Positions 32,699 through 44,745 of a stretch of DNA of 64,000 nt are shown piece by piece. Source of the DNA: Cephalotrichum gorgonifer (lineage: Eukaryota; Ascomycota; Sordariomycetes; Microascales; Microascaceae); NCBI GenBank assembly GCA_900312665.1, contig ONZQ02000021.1, positions 233,474-297,473 on the forward strand, read 5' to 3'. The notes beneath the pieces are model-generated. The model was not told the DNA's origin and ran no database searches. It worked only from the letters and a program-made list of their open reading frames with translations. Positions within the stretch are counted from its first letter, which is position 1. The number at the start of each line of letters is the position of its first letter. The translations under genes were made by a program, and so were the position numbers.

Positions 32699-34302
32699 TC
32701 ACATTCCTGCCTTCTCTGGCGTCTCTGTCGTCGGCGACCCCGCCTCGCTACTGGCCACCGACGACTCCACATCGCGTCCACCCACCCCGCCGTCGGGAGG
32801 CGGCGGCGCCATCCGGCTGTTCCGTGGGTCGTTGACACCCAGCACGAAGCTCTCCTGGCTGCGGTCCCACCTCCCCGTCACCGCGTCGTCGCTCGGCCAG
32901 GAGGCGCCCTTGTTTTTGCGCGATGCCGTGGGCGGGGGGTGATTCGCGAGGGCGAGGAAGTACTCCTCGAAGCCGAGAGAGACTGGCCTGCTCTCGCCCG
33001 TCGCGTTCCCCCGCGAGACAGACCGCATCTCCTCCTCCGTATATACCCGCGGTCTCGTTGGCGTCCTCGTGCCGCTCAGTAGTGTTCGCATGCTCCGCTG
33101 GGGCGTGGAGACCCCCGCCCTCGACGCACTACCCCCCCGCACCTCCCCCGTAGGCGTCCGTAAGTGCCCGTACACCCGCCCCGCGAGCCCCGAGCCCTTC
33201 CTCCCCGACGCGGCCGTCCCCGGCCTCGTCCACGGATACCCGTGGTAACTCACCCTCCCCGTCAGATCCAAGCTCTCGCTGTCCCTCCTCAGCGGCTCCC
33301 TGCTCCTCCTTCCCCGCGCCTCCTCGCCCATGAAACCCCGCCACACCCTCGCGACAAGGGGCCCCAGCGTCGGCGCGCTGGCGCAGATGAGCGCGACGTC
33401 GCACTCCAGCACCGTCACGACGAAGAAGGCGAGCGTGTTCGTCGCGCCCACGCTCCCGCGGCGGAAGTCGCCGCTCAGCCCCATCTGCAGGCGGAGCAGT
33501 CCCGCCGCGATGACGAAGATGCCCAGACTGAGGATGACGGCCAGCGCGACCTTCTGGCGCGGGGGGCGGTCGAGGCGGGAGACGGCGGGGACGGCGAGGA
33601 GGATCAGCCACGCGGTGGTGGCCCCGTGGAGGGCCGCGCTGGAGATGAGGAGGGGGGAGAAGGACACGCACGTCATCCTGCGCCCGAAGAAGTGGCCCTC
33701 TTGCGGGTGGCACTGGAATATGGACGTGAAGAGGAGGGGCACGCCGTAGAGTATGACCGCCACGATGGTGGCCCAAGTGAGTCGCCGCTCCGCGCGACGG
33801 TGGAGCGCGCCGAGGTAGAAGGATAGCACGGAGAGCTTCGTCAGGCAGAGGCACAGCTGGTAGAAGATTAAGCCGAGGTACGTCCGCATTATGTACGGGT
33901 GCACGGAGCCCTCGGGAGCGTCGTTCTGTAGGGCGAGCTCGGACGGCGCGAGGAGGATGTCGGGCGTGTAGGCAGCTATGCTGTAGATGATGCAGATGGC
34001 GGTGGAGCAGGCCCATGATAATAGCGCGAGGGTGTCGGAGGGGGACCAGGTGCCGTGGAGGCGGCGGGCGGCGACTCGAGCGACCACGACGAGGGTGCAG
34101 GTCGCGTGGGGGATTAGGATGCCGGCTAGGATGGCGGGCATGGCGGTGTCGTGGGGCTGGGTCCGTGTTAGCAGGGGGTTAAGTTCAGGCCATAGGGGGA
34201 GGGAGGTGGGTGGATGGGACTCACGGTGTCATAATCGAGGGAGTCGTAATTGACCTCGTGTGTGTTGTTGGAGACATCTTGCGCGGATTCCATCGTGTTC
34301 AT
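32699..34302 (-). CDS. Pth11-like 7TM protein (fungal rhodopsin-domain family)
   Basis: Two exons, 34302-34225 (26 codons) and 34156-32699, joined over a 68-bp GTGAGT..CAG intron, encode 511 residues. A short N-terminal ectodomain with an NNT glycosylation site precedes seven hydrophobic helices. Helix 1 starts at PAILAGILIPHATCTLVVV and helix 7 is TLAFFVVTVLECDVALICAS. Conserved features include the Cys in FQCHPQEGHFF, the YQLCLCLTKLSVLSFYLG helix and the RLDR loop. The C-terminal 200 residues form a Ser/Thr/Pro-rich cytosolic tail. The layout is that of the large Pezizomycotina family of integral membrane proteins related to Pth11 and SAT-type membrane proteins, some of which act as surface sensors. 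No CFEM domain is present. The ligand is unknown. An inner ATG at 34293 is an alternative start. Confidence 0.83.
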
Positions 34303-36004
34303 CGCCGATGGCAGTCTTCGGATCCCTCCTCTCCGCGAAGTCCCAGTTAGGCTTCCTCACCTTTCAACCAATTCACTGGTTGACGTTGAGTTTTAGCCAC
34401 TTCGTCCAGTTCAAGATATGGACGCACGCTATATATTAGACCGCTCTTGGTGCGTTGCTGCCGCTCGGGACTGGGCCCGTCTTCCCGTGTCTTCCAAAGG
34501 GGTGGCGCGACCTTCGCGCCGCGTACAACCACGTGTGTAACCTCGCTAGCAAACAAGATCACAGAACCCCTCGCTGAACGACGCGGTGGTGGATGTATTG
34601 GTGTCGGCGAGGGAAGGTTGACGCGGGGAATAAGGTTGATATAGTTCATAGAAGGAGGGGTAGAACGGGCTCTCCATTAAGATGGAAGAGAAAAGCCAAC
34701 GGAAAAACTTAAATGACAAGAACCATGTCTTCCTTGGGTCGTCTTATTGGAAGAGGCTCTCGTGACGTGGAGGTGTGATATATACGTGTACGGTATCTAT
34801 GCCCTCTTACAAGTCTCAAAACGGGATTTAGATAACACACAGCGCATTCTTTACTCCATACCGAGCTGGTGCCGCTGCTTCAATGCCTACAAGTCGGCTT
34901 GCCGGACCTAGAGAGTATGTTGGAAGGATCCAAGTATTGGCGGGGGTAAAAACGGGATTTGGATGACCGGGGAATCAGCATCGAAGAAAGACCTATTGCG
35001 CGGATTGCCAGTATACGCCGAACCCTTCCTTCGGCCCATTTCTAGGTTCTTCAGAGTCAATTGCTTGATGATTGATATTAATGGGCCAAGCCTATGCTTT
35101 CATGCCGGGTACGGGTGGTCCATCCACTGGAATGGCAAAAACAAGAGACCCACACACTATATATAGACTCTTTAGTGGAATATAGACGAGTGGCAAGAAT
35201 CAAATACATATTCCTATTCAGCTAGGCTGGCTTTGAGTGGGAAGGGGAAGCGTGGTTGTGTGGTGGCTGGGGAAGAATGGGGGGGGGTTGTTAATATCGG
35301 AGGCATTAATCCTCGGATTAGCCTGTCGGCGGGAACGTAAGGGGAGACAGATAGGGCCGAGATTTTCAGCCAGCCGTGGTGGGGGCAAATCTTCATTCCT
35401 AGACTGTTCGCGTTCCTCATTGATTTGATTTCGATCTCAACATAAGACTTGGGGCATGGCCAGGTGATTTTTCCAATGTTCGATCTGAGACACGACCGGC
35501 GGACGGGGGTGGCATTCGTGAACTACGTCAGTAAAAAGAGAATTCAAAGTCCGGGAACACGGTAGGTACGCAGAGGAGAAGGCCGTGGCCAGCGGTATCC
35601 CCGTTAATAGCCGGAATGGAACGCCAAGCTCCTAGCTCCTATTATGGGTGAGGGGAGATAAGAACGGTGTAAGTTGTGGGTGGCGAGAGGTTCGCCTTCT
35701 TGACGGTCACGTCGGCGCGGAAGACGGACGGCAAGGACCCCGCGTGGACCTAACTCCCGGATCATTCATCAAAGCGCATTTATCTTCGGGCGTCCAGGAA
35801 GTCACGTTCCTTCTATGTTAAATGGTGGACCGAGCAGAAGCGTGTCGTGACAGCATCTTGAATCATGTCTTAGTAGTAAACAACTTCACAAGCCAAAAAC
35901 ATTAAAAATTACAAACTCCTTTCGATAAACAAGTTGCTCCATAGAAAAGAAAGGGGGGCTCAGCTTCCCAGCCCCCGAGAAATCCTGAAGTGCGTGTCCC
36001 CCCT
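34303..36004. other. Intergenic, no gene seen
   Basis: About 1.7 kb, with TATATA-type sequences near 34,430 and 35,157-35,164 and an 11-G run around 35,280. No gene found on either strand. Confidence 0.45.
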
Positions 36005-36838
36005 TTAGAACCCCTGCTCCGCAGTCTTCGCGCGCGCGTACATAACCATCGGCTTCCCCTCCCCGGGGCTCCTCCTCCTGATATCGAACTTGTCCGTCGC
36101 GGCAACCAGGCCCCCCAGCTTGGTATACCCGTACGTCCTCGGGTCGAAGTCCGAGTGCCTCTTCGTCATCAGCCCGCCCACCTTGGCCAGGTTCGCCCAC
36201 CCCTCCTCGTCCGACGCCGCCTCGATCGCCATCCTGAGCTGCTTCTCCAGCTTGGGCGAGTCGACGGACGCCGCGGGAGTGGCCACGGCGGTGGCCACCT
36301 GCGCGTGGTGCTGCCTGCTCGGGCTGGGCAGCACGTCGGCCAGCTGCTCCTGCAGGATGTTCTCGATGTAGACGAACTTGTCGCACGCCGACACGAAGGG
36401 CTTGGGCGTCTTGCGCTCGCCGAAGCCGTACACCACCAGCCCGGACTCGCGGATCCGCGACGCCAGGCGCGTGAAGTCGCTGTCGCTGGACACGAGGCAG
36501 AAGCCGTCGAGGCGGTTCCCGTACAGCAGGTCCATGGCGTCGATGATCATGGCCGAGTCCGTGGCGTTCTTGCCCTGCGTGTAGGCGAACTGCTGGATCG
36601 GCTGGATCGACTGCGTGAGCAGCTGCTCCTTCCACCCCTTGAGGCTCGTGCCCGTCCAGTCGCCGTAGGCGCGCCGGACGAAGGTCGTTCCGTACTTGGC
36701 TACCTCGGCGAGGAGTGGTCCCGCGACGGAGGGCTGCGCGTTGTCGGCATCGATGAGGACGGCGAGCTTGGTGGTTGTTTCGGAGGAGGAGGTCATCGTG
36801 GGTCTGTTATCGAAGAGCCCGTGATGGTTGTAACCCAT
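36005..36838 (-). CDS. NYN (LabA-like PIN) ribonuclease-type protein with OST-HTH/LOTUS domain
   Basis: Single exon, 277 residues from the first ATG. The second ATG at 36796 (MTSSSETTTKLAVLIDADNA) is equally likely because the family usually starts close to the LIDADNA motif. The NYN domain occupies about residues 24-165. Acidic residues of the metal site are visible in LIDADNA, ATDSAMIIDAMDLLY and LVSSDSDFTRLA, all conserved, so nuclease activity is plausible. The C-terminal 75 residues (LEKQLRMAIEAA to TKLGGLVAATDKFDIRR) match an OST-HTH/LOTUS RNA-binding module. This arrangement is common in bacteria and fungi and suggests RNA processing or decay. The target is unknown. Confidence 0.85.
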   Translation of the reverse strand: MGYNHHGLFDNRPTMTSSSETTTKLAVLIDADNAQPSVAGPLLAEVAKYGTTFVRRAYGDWTGTSLKGWKEQLLTQSIQPIQQFAYTQGKNATDSAMIIDAMDLLYGNRLDGFCLVSSDSDFTRLASRIRESGLVVYGFGERKTPKPFVSACDKFVYIENILQEQLADVLPSPSRQHHAQVATAVATPAASVDSPKLEKQLRMAIEAASDEEGWANLAKVGGLMTKRHSDFDPRTYGYTKLGGLVAATDKFDIRRRSPGEGKPMVMYARAKTAEQGF

Positions 36839-37598
36839 CAGGCGTGTAGCAGGGCGTTATCTCGAAAGAGGACTCTCTCGAGGACCGTCTCTCTCACTCG
36901 TCCTGCGGGACAGCAGCTCTGTGCTCTGATATGGTGTTGTTCCGTTTGAGTTCGGGGAAGATGTGTAAATTTATATCTACGGGTACATGTATATAGATGC
37001 GACTGCTGTTGGGGCGAGATTCTGGTATGAGTTGGCCGAACGGTCGATTGGAAGGATGAGTTAGGCTCTCATCAAGAGGCCAGGCACCTTCGTCCTTCCC
37101 CACTATTCAAGCGCTCATTCATGCATGACGACGCTTGCTTGTGCTGGCTCGGCGCGCCCGCCCCGCGTTTCTGCTTATGGTCGACAAGGCACCACCGGCG
37201 AGGTGGGGAACCTGCAGGGCGAAACGTATGACTGGCTGGCGAACCGGCTCCGACGGGTGACCGAACTCTAAGAGTCTCTTATCTTGCCACGTCCCTTCCC
37301 TTGCCTGCTGGGCCTCGTTACACCCAACCTCCGAGGTATGTATCTCGATTGTATGTCCGAGATATGCACAATCGTCGACCACAGTTCCGGCGCTAGAAAA
37401 CAAAAGCCCCGATTCTCTGGGCACCAACGAACGAACAAATGTCACCACTGTCTCTCCTCTTGCCCTTCTAACCTATTCTAGTGGATGTACCCAAATCTAT
37501 CCCGTTTTTATGTTGCCTGCGTTTGCGCCCGGATTTCCCGATTGCCTCCACGCTTGCTCTCCCTTCGAGAAGGCCCAAGGTGCCATCCAACCCCCTTT
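36839..37598. other. Intergenic, no gene seen
   Basis: About 760 bp between the NYN gene and the 3' end of the biotin ligase. It probably holds the NYN promoter. No gene recognised. Confidence 0.45.
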
Positions 37599-40238
37599 TC
37601 AAGTCTTCCTCTTCACCAACCCCTTCCAGTAGTCGAAGCTATTCTCGTCGCTCTGCAGCGCCCACACCCTCCCCGTCCCCCTGCCATCAAAACCTACCTC
37701 CTCGGCCTTTAGCATCCCCCAGTCCCTCGTGATCCCCATCACCCTCGCCCTAACTCCACCCTCCGCCTCCAGCGTCACCAGCTGCCTCGTGTGCAGCCAG
37801 TGGTTGTAGTACCGCCTCTCCATGTCCGCCGTGAACCCGTCTCGGGCGAACTCCCCGTAGAGCACCTCGAGCCGCGTCGTCATGCGCGCGATAAGACGCT
37901 CGATGATGGGGGCTGGGGTGGAGGGGGGGACAAGGGACGAGAGGGAGGTCGTGGGGTGGGGGTTGGACGTGTTTACGCCGATGCCGAGGACGATCTGGTA
38001 GTTTCCGGAGGAGTAGGAGCAGTTGGCGAGGATGCCTCCTATTTTGACGTAGGAGGTGGGGTTATTGGGGTCGCTGGCATCTGTGCGACGGTCAGTCTGG
38101 TGATCTTTTTTTTTTCATGGCAGCGTTGCGCTAGGGGGCCGTCTAGAACGGGATTCGCCGCTATTGAAATGGGATAGACATGGAGGAGGTTGCATAGGGA
38201 TGGCGTGAAAGAGAGAGGGAGAGATGAAGGGAGAAGACGTACAAATATCATTGGGCCACTTTAACCGAATCGGAACATTCTCATACCCAGGCCCATACGA
38301 CTGCACCGCCTCCGCGGTGGCGATGGCGGCGAGGTACTGTATGAAGACAATGGGCCTCGACGCCGCGAGGTGGGCCGGGTGGTTTATCACCGTCGACATG
38401 ATGAGGCACCCCGCGGGCGCCAGCCACACGTTGGAGCCGCGGCCGCGGCCGGCCACCTGCGTCGTTGCGGCGACGGTGAATCCCGTTGGGAGCTTTGCGA
38501 GGAGTTTCGGGTTCCTGTGAGGGTTAGCTTCAGTTATCTCTCGTTCTGAGGACGGGAGAGGATGGGTAAGGATGAGTAGGGAGTAAGGATGAGAAGGGGA
38601 TAAGGATGAGAGAGGGATATGAGAGGGCAAGGGAACTAGGGTGGTAACTCCAGAAAAGGAAAACCAAGCAACTCACTTCTCCAGGATGGTATTCGTGCTC
38701 GTCATCACCTCCCCGTACAGCAGCATATCCCCCCACGTCTCTGCCCCCCTCCTCTCCAACCTCCTGTAGTCCCTCAGCGCCGTGTAGAAAGCGCCGTGGT
38801 TAAAGCTCGGCGTCTCCCTCACATCCGGCCACTCCTCCTCGTGCGGGACCATCCTCTTCACCACCGCCGTGTAGTCCACCATCCCGTCGCCCGCTTCGCC
38901 GCCGGTCCCGACGTTAGCGGGTTGGTGCTCCGCCCACCGCGAGTCCCGCTTCTCGATGTGGAACACGTCGTTCTCGGCGCGGACGTACTCCTCGGCCGCC
39001 TGGCCCTCACCCTCGCGGGATATGATGTCCTCCCAGTCCGCAAGCATCTCGGGGACGTTGGATGGTTCGAGGGCGGAGAGGTGAAGGTTTGAGAGGGAGG
39101 GGACGGCGGCGGGGGAGGAGGCGGGCTCGAGGCCCATCTTGAGGAGGCAGGCGCGGAGGAAGACTACGCGGGAGGCGGAGTGGGCGACTAGGTCCTCGAG
39201 GAGGGCGGCGTAGCCCGGGATGGAGGGCTGGGGGGGTAGGTTCACGGGTTCGAATCTCGGGGGAGGTTAGCATGGCGTGGAGATTTAGGTCGGAGGGAGA
39301 AAAAGAAAAAGGGGGGGGGGGGTTGGGCGTTCAATATGGAGAAAAGGAGGTACAAAGGAAAACTCACTCTGGATGCGGCCCAGTGAGAATCGCCGCGCCG
39401 TCTCCGACCTTGCAGTAGACCACCGCGGCCCTCCCTCCCCCACACTCCACATCCAGGTCATCCCGATACGAAGCGAGCACCTCCACGCCCTTGTCCCTCA
39501 TCTCCTCAGCCCCAACAAACACCCCACCGCCATTGTAATAAATCGCGACCTCCCCGTCCCCGAAATCCTCTCCCTCCCCGAAAGCCCCCCGCTCTACCCC
39601 CACCTTCGCGGCCCGCGCCCCCGCCTCGCTATGATACCCGAAGCCCGCGAAGGCGCCCCCCCTGCACGTCCCGGGGAAGAAACCCAGCTCGCGCGCGCCC
39701 ACGACCTCCAGCGCGCCGTTGCCGACCTCGAACTCGCACCTCGCGCTACCGTAGTAGCCGCCGGCGCAGAAGCCGAGGTACCGCCCGCCGCGGCGCACGT
39801 ACTCGGCGATGCGGCGGTTGGCGGGGCCGTCGAGGGAGCTGCAGAAGCCGAGGTCGGCGCCGCCGGGGAAGACGAGGAGGGCGCAGGTGGCGGTCCAGGG
39901 CTCGTTGGTCAGGGCGGCGGCGGAGACGGGGGTGATGGCGTTGTGAGGGAGGAGGCGGCGGAGGGTGTGGAGGGCGTGTTTTACGGACTCGACGGTTGAG
40001 CCGGGACCTGGGGCGGGTTGTAAGTGAGTGCGGGAGGAGACGGTGAGGGTGAGTGTGAGCAACAATGAGTATGGTATGAGTCAAGGATGAGAGTATTTGA
40101 GGGCCTGGATTGATGTAGAGGGACATTGAAATCGGAATTGGGATTGGGATTGGAATTGGGATTGGGATTGGAATTGAGTGGTCATATGGCGCTGTGCTTA
40201 CCTGTGTAAACGAGGACATTCATCCTCGAGAGAGACAT
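37599..40238 (-). CDS. BPL1: Biotin--protein ligase (holocarboxylase synthetase)
   Basis: Five exons, 40238-40202, 40007-39368, 39255-38677, 38514-38243 and 38080-37599, give 2010 nt or 669 residues, the usual size for the fungal enzyme. It attaches biotin to acetyl-CoA and pyruvate carboxylase through biotinyl-AMP. The N-terminal amidotransferase-like domain contains VFPGGADLGFCSSL and GFCAGGYYGSARCEF. The catalytic domain includes the biotinyl-AMP loop GRGRGSNVW and the LKWPNDIY motif, formed across the exon 4/5 junction. KIGGILANCSYSSGNYQIVL and the C-terminal domain follow. A second in-frame ATG at 40223 (MNVLVYT) may be the true start. Introns 1, 3 and 4 (162-194 bp) are longer than usual here and partly repetitive. 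Confidence 0.94.
40129..40178. repeat. GGGATT/GGAATT hexanucleotide-like array in BPL1 intron 1
   Basis: About eight near-tandem copies of GGGATT or GGAATT lie in the first intron of the biotin ligase gene. An open frame of IP dipeptides over them is an artefact. Confidence 0.75.
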
Positions 40239-40606
40239 TTTGGGGGAGAGACGTGTGTGTCCCGGCCTCTCAATCTCAAGATATGTGGTGCTGTTCTGGC
40301 TTGAGAAATGTTGAGGCGTGGGTGAGTGAGGTTGAGTGAGCGGATTGATTTACTCATACATTATTAGTTTAACGCCGAAAAGCACCGCTAAATTTCTTGG
40401 TGGACACCCATCTCACCTCGCGCCTTCCCTCTCCCGCTGGAAGCCGAGACCCGGCCGGAGCTTCCACCTAACGCTACCACAACACCGCCAGAAAATCGGA
40501 CCACTCTCCAAACCGAAGACGAATTCCGCCCAGGACACCACAGCACCGGGGACCACAGCCCGAAAACGCCATAACAGAGCAGTTCTGAGTCACGAACGGG
40601 CCGAGT
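40239..40606. promoter_or_regulatory. Divergent promoter BPL1/COA4
   Basis: A 368-bp spacer between two divergently transcribed genes for mitochondrial or metabolic functions. No clear motifs. Confidence 0.4.
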
Positions 40607-41235
40607 ATGACGGACAAGCAGGAGAAGGCGACACCCAAGGCTGATGAGCCCCGGAGTGTCGCGGATGTCGAGGACGAGCCGGATGCGTGGTGTGTATTTT
40701 CCTCTCTTCTCCTTTCTCCCCCCTCTAGTCTCTTTTCTGTATTTTGTATGGGAAAGATAGGGGGTTCTTCTCGTTATTCGTATCCTTGCTTTCTCTTGGG
40801 CAAAAAAAAAAGCTAACCGGTCTTCACAGGGAGGAGAGGATAAATCGCACAGGATGTGCTGGTAAGTCGGGAATTCCACCAGTCCATCCCGCAAATGGAG
40901 GTGCAGCAGCATCGACGGAAAAAGAGACACAACCACCTCTCTCTCTGCTTGTACAACTGACAGGAAGGAACATGAACTAACCGACTCGATCTGCAGCCGA
41001 AAATGCGAAGCTGACCGACTGCTGGCACGAAACCAAGGACTGGAGGCAATGTTCGGCTGAGGTGAGTAAATATGATGCATTTAGGGAGTGTAGTGTACGG
41101 TGTGCGCAGTACGGAGTACGGAAACATTAACACAGACATGCGCCCGAGTAACAGATGCTGGCATTCCAGAAGTGCTGGAAACAGAACCACAACGACGACC
41201 GGACAGACATGAAGGACGCCGATAAGGAGTCATAG
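40607..41235 (+). CDS. COA4: Coa4, cytochrome c oxidase assembly factor (twin CX9C)
   Basis: Four small exons, 40607-40689, 40830-40861, 40997-41061 and 41155-41235, encode 86 residues. Introns are 140, 135 and 93 bp. No single open frame shows the gene; it was assembled from splice sites. The joined protein has the CHCH pattern C-X9-C twice: CAAENAKLTDC across the second intron, and CSAEMLAFQKC across the third. The segment between them, CWHETKDWRQC, also has nine residues. The preceding EERINRTGC is typical of Coa4/CHCHD8. Such proteins are oxidised by Mia40 in the intermembrane space and help build complex IV. The acidic, Lys-rich N-terminus has no presequence, as expected. Confidence 0.9.
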
Positions 41236-41685
41236 CTTCGCAGGAGCGAAGCTAGGGGCCCGTAGGACCAAACGCCGTTATTATAGGCGGGCGCGAGGCG
41301 GGGGCTCAGCCGCCTACTGGAATATTGCAGGAGCTTTCAGGCGCGGGCGGGCAATAAGCTCGCAAGGTGTGTCTCCAGATACAGGATTAGCCGCGGTTCA
41401 CCCACCCGCAGCTCCCTCCAAAGGTGGTCCGGCAGGCGCGCAGGCGCGAAGCAAAGACCTAAAATTTCAGCCCAGATAGATAATCTCTTCTCATACCAAT
41501 ATACCTTCCCACTCCCGTACCCTAGACCTGTGCCCCCCAATATCTCCAGGGACTTCCAACGTCTGCTGTATTTTTTTCCGGGCAGCGAAAGACTCCTCCC
41601 CCCCCCTTTCCAACGCCCCGTAAGGGCCCTTCGATACCCACCTTCCGCCTTTCCTAGTGAGAGCTGCCACACAACCGACCCCGGC
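41236..41685. other. Spacer between COA4 and MGM101
   Basis: 450 bp in tandem orientation, holding the MGM101 promoter and leader. GC-rich; no gene. Confidence 0.4.
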
Positions 41686-42896
41686 ATGGCTTCCCTCCAT
41701 ACCGCTCGTCTCCTGACGCCGCGGTCAGCGTCCCCCCTCCTTCGCCGCCTCGACCGCGCCCCCTTGAGGCCCTGCCTCCAACTCTCCTCCCCCTTCTCAA
41801 CCGCCCACACCCTCCAGGAGCCATACCGCCCCGCAGCGAAGCGCGTGCGCATCCAGTCCCCGCCGCGCCGGTTAATCGCAACCTCCCGCCCCATCTCCAA
41901 CCAGGTCTCCTCCTCCCCGGCGGTACCCAAGGCCGAAACCGACTGGGCCCCCCCTCCATCGAAGGAACCCCCCGCGTGGACTCCCCCGACTACCCCGCAG
42001 GAGAACCGCGGCAAGATCGTGTCGCCGGCCCGCCGGGCCCCCTTGGCCGCCAGGGAGAAGAAGCTACCCGCGAAGGAGGCCACCACCCCCACCCCTCCTC
42101 CCGCCCAGCAGCGGGAGAACCAGGCGAGCGAGAGGTCATACCCCGTCAGCTCCGGCGCCAGCTCCGTCGAGGGTGCGAGCGGAAACCACACACCCGAGCA
42201 GGACGTCGACTGGACGCAGTCGTACCACGGGATCGCGTCCGGCGCCTTCCCCGCCGACGTGGTGAAGGTGCTGAGGAGGCCCCTCGACCCCAAGATCGTG
42301 GAGATTAAGCCCGACGGGATAATCTACTTACCCGAGATCAAGTACAGGGAGACGCTGTTCGACGCGTTCGGTCCGGGTGGGTGGGGCATGGTGCCGAGGG
42401 GTCCGCTGGTGGTGGGGGACAAGGTTGTTACGAGGGAGTGGGCCCTCGTCGTTCTCGGGAGGTAAGATCGAGCACTCCTTTCCCTCCCCGATATCTCACC
42501 GCTTTTTACACCCGGTTCCTGTCTTAGTTGAGAAAGACCGGGGCGAGGAAGTAGATAGGAGAGGGCAGAACCTTACAAAAAAAAGGAAAGGAGAAAAAAT
42601 AGCTAACAGCGGATCACAGATTCGTCGCGCAGGCCCAGGGTGAGAACACCTACTTCAACAAGGAGCAGATCCCCCGCGCCTCCGAGGCCGCCAAGTCCAA
42701 CGCCCTCATGCGCTGCTGCAAGGACCTCGGCATCGCCTCCGAGCTGTGGGACAAGAAGTTCATCCGCATCTTCAAGGCCACCCAGGCCAAGGAGCACTGG
42801 GTCGAGCACGTTCTCAACAAGAAGGTCGTCAAGGTCTGGCTGAGGAACGGGGACAAGCTCGAGTATCCGTTCCGGGCCGCTAAGCAGCCTGCGTGA
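41686..42896 (+). CDS. MGM101: Mgm101, mitochondrial genome maintenance recombinase
   Basis: Two exons, 41686-42461 and 42620-42896, with a 158-bp GTAAGA..CAG intron, give 350 residues. The ATG at 41686 is the first in the frame. The N-terminal 170 residues are a basic, Ser/Pro-rich mitochondrial presequence and linker. The conserved Rad52-like core begins near DWTQSYHGIASGAFP. It includes IKYRETLFDAFGPGGWGMVP, FVAQAQGENTYFN (joined across the intron), SNALMRCCKDLGIASELWDK and a C-terminal VWLRNGDKLEYPFR. Mgm101 binds single-stranded DNA and anneals strands in mitochondrial nucleoids. The GDK-type C-terminus and all core blocks are intact. Confidence 0.95.
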
Positions 42897-43344
42897 GGGA
42901 TGCGCTGGGGATAGGGATATTGCGTTGTAATGCGGGGACGATATTTTTGCTTTCAGGAGGGACGGGGATATGGGTAGTGGTCCCCCGAGAAGCTTGCGTG
43001 TACGAATAGTATCATGGTCCTGGTCGGACCCCTTTGTTCTTCTCATATGTCTTATTATTTTGGGACGGCGATCTTTTTTTCCTTTCTTCGAGAGAGGTCG
43101 GGGGGAAGAGCTCGGAGTCGGAAGGTTTGAGAAGGATTAGAAGAAATTGGCTCCGTTAGCCAATGGTTTTGTTCTTCCGTATAGAGAGAGAGAGAGAGAG
43201 AGAGAGAGAAGGGGCAGCGTCAAGAGCACTCCTCCGTCCTAATCTTCCATACCATATAAAACATGTCAAATTAACTCCGCCCTTGCTGTAGAGGTCTAAC
43301 TACTTCCAAACACAAACCCCACCCCCAACAATGAAGACGTATTC
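42897..43344. other. Spacer between convergent MGM101 and Yop1-like genes
   Basis: About 450 bp of 3' flanks. It includes a GA dinucleotide microsatellite (about 43183-43209). Confidence 0.5.
43183..43209. repeat. GA microsatellite
   Basis: About 13 AG units in the spacer between two convergent genes. Confidence 0.95.
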
Positions 43345-44745
43345 TCACCCCTTGTCCACCCCAGAGCTCTGCCCCTCCCCCTCGCCTTCATTCTCCTTCT
43401 CCGCAGACCCAGGCGCAGTCGTATCGCCAGCCCCACTCCCCCACTTGAACGGCATCCACGACCCCCCACCGCCCCCGGACCCCACGTTCCTCCGCCTCAC
43501 CGTCTCCTCCTCGGCCCCGCTCTCGGCGTCGATCTTCTCAAAGTCCACCTCGCTCCGGCTCTTGCTCAGCCCGCTCCACGAGCTCAGCCCGCTAGGCGGC
43601 CTCTCCCCGCCGTCCGCCGAGCGCGGCGTGCTGCTCCCGCCCGCCGGGGACGCGCGTATGGTATCCTCGCGCTCCAGGGCTCGCGCCTCGGTGTCCAGCG
43701 CGCCGAGAACGGCGGAGAGTCGGGCGCGCTGCGCCGCGACGAAGGAGGCCCGCTCCGCGCCGCGCAGGTCGCGCGGGATGAGGCTCTCGGCGGAGGGTGG
43801 CGGCGCGGCAGGGTCTTGGGCTGCTCCTGAGCCGGAGACGGCGGTCGCGACGGCCGAGGCGAGGAACGAGTAGACGTCCGCTCCCGAGGCTGCGGCTGCG
43901 CCGGCGCCGGCGCCGGCCCAGCGCGCCGAGGGGACGCTGAAGCGCGCGAGGAGGGACTGCGTGTAGCTCTGGCCTCCGCCACCGCCGGACTGTGAGGGGG
44001 CGGCGGGCGCGGACAAGGCGGAGGGGGAGGAGGGCGGGAGGCCGAGGAGGGCTTTTAGGTAGGCGACGGCGGACTTGAGGTAGGTGAGTCCGGCGGACTT
44101 GGCGCGGTCGTGGGCGGTCGCGATGAGGTCTTCGATCTGGGCCTCGTTCTCGGAGAGGTACGGGTGGATGTGGGTCTGGTAGATTATGCGGGCGCCCTGG
44201 GTTTGTGGGAGGACGAGGTAGAGGAGGAAGCCGAGTCGGATGTAGGCGTAGAAGGGTATCCTAGCGGGTTATCGGAGTTTGTTAACTTGTGGCCTCTCAG
44301 AGAGTTTGCGGTATGTGGACGGACGGGTGGAATGGGCAAGCTTGCTATTAAGAAACGAAGGGGGGGGGGAACAAGGGAGGGGCCGGATGCCTACCAGCAG
44401 AGAATCCACTCAGTCCACGACTCTACGAGGAGCGCACAGGCGAGGACGACCCAGTACATGAGCCATGGCGTCAGCTGGGCAGGGTCCGAGGTCTTGAGGG
44501 CCTTGTACGAAGCGAATAGCGGGAAGAGGAACGAGGTTATCGATCTAGAGCCCGTTAGCCTAGCAATCTCCTTCCCAATCTCGCCCCACCGCTCCCGGGC
44601 GAATCGTGGACAAGGGATTTGCCCACCATCGGTGGGACCGGGATCGGGGAGGTTCTGTCCTGCGCTGCTCTCTCCGAAGCGGCATAAGCCGGGCGGGGGG
44701 CAAGGGAAGTGCTCACGAGAGTAGCTTCGCGAATATGTCAAACAT
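43345..44745 (-). CDS. TB2/DP1/HVA22 family ER-shaping protein (Yop1/REEP-like)
   Basis: Three exons, 44745-44717, 44544-44395 and 44260-43345, encode 364 residues. Introns are 172 and 134 bp. The N-terminal part MFDIFAKLL..SITSFLFPLFASYKALK, then WLMYWVVLACALLVESW and IPFYAYIRLGFLLYLVLPQT gives the hydrophobic hairpins of the HVA22/REEP domain. These wedge into the ER membrane and create curvature. An amphipathic helix region (NEAQIEDLIATAHDRAKS) follows. The remaining 200 residues form a low-complexity Gly/Ser/Ala-rich tail much longer than in yeast Yop1 (180 residues). Filamentous fungi have both a short Yop1 and longer REEP-like relatives; this is the long form. Confidence 0.87.

Noticed and set aside
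33129..34016. Frame of 295 residues antisense-shifted in the Pth11-like gene
   Set aside because: Arg/His-rich shadow; the 511-residue frame has seven membrane helices.
35886..36949. Long frames of 249 and 319 residues on both strands over the NYN gene
   Set aside because: Both are alternative readings of the NYN coding sequence without recognisable domains.
39241..39260. GGTTCGAATC, a tRNA B-box-like word
   Set aside because: It lies at the start of BPL1 exon 3; no A box, acceptor stem or anticodon arm surrounds it.
40008..40201. Frame with Ile-Pro repeats and apparent start before BPL1
   Set aside because: This is intron 1 of BPL1, removed by clear GTAAGC..CAG sites that join MNVLVYT to GPGSTVES.
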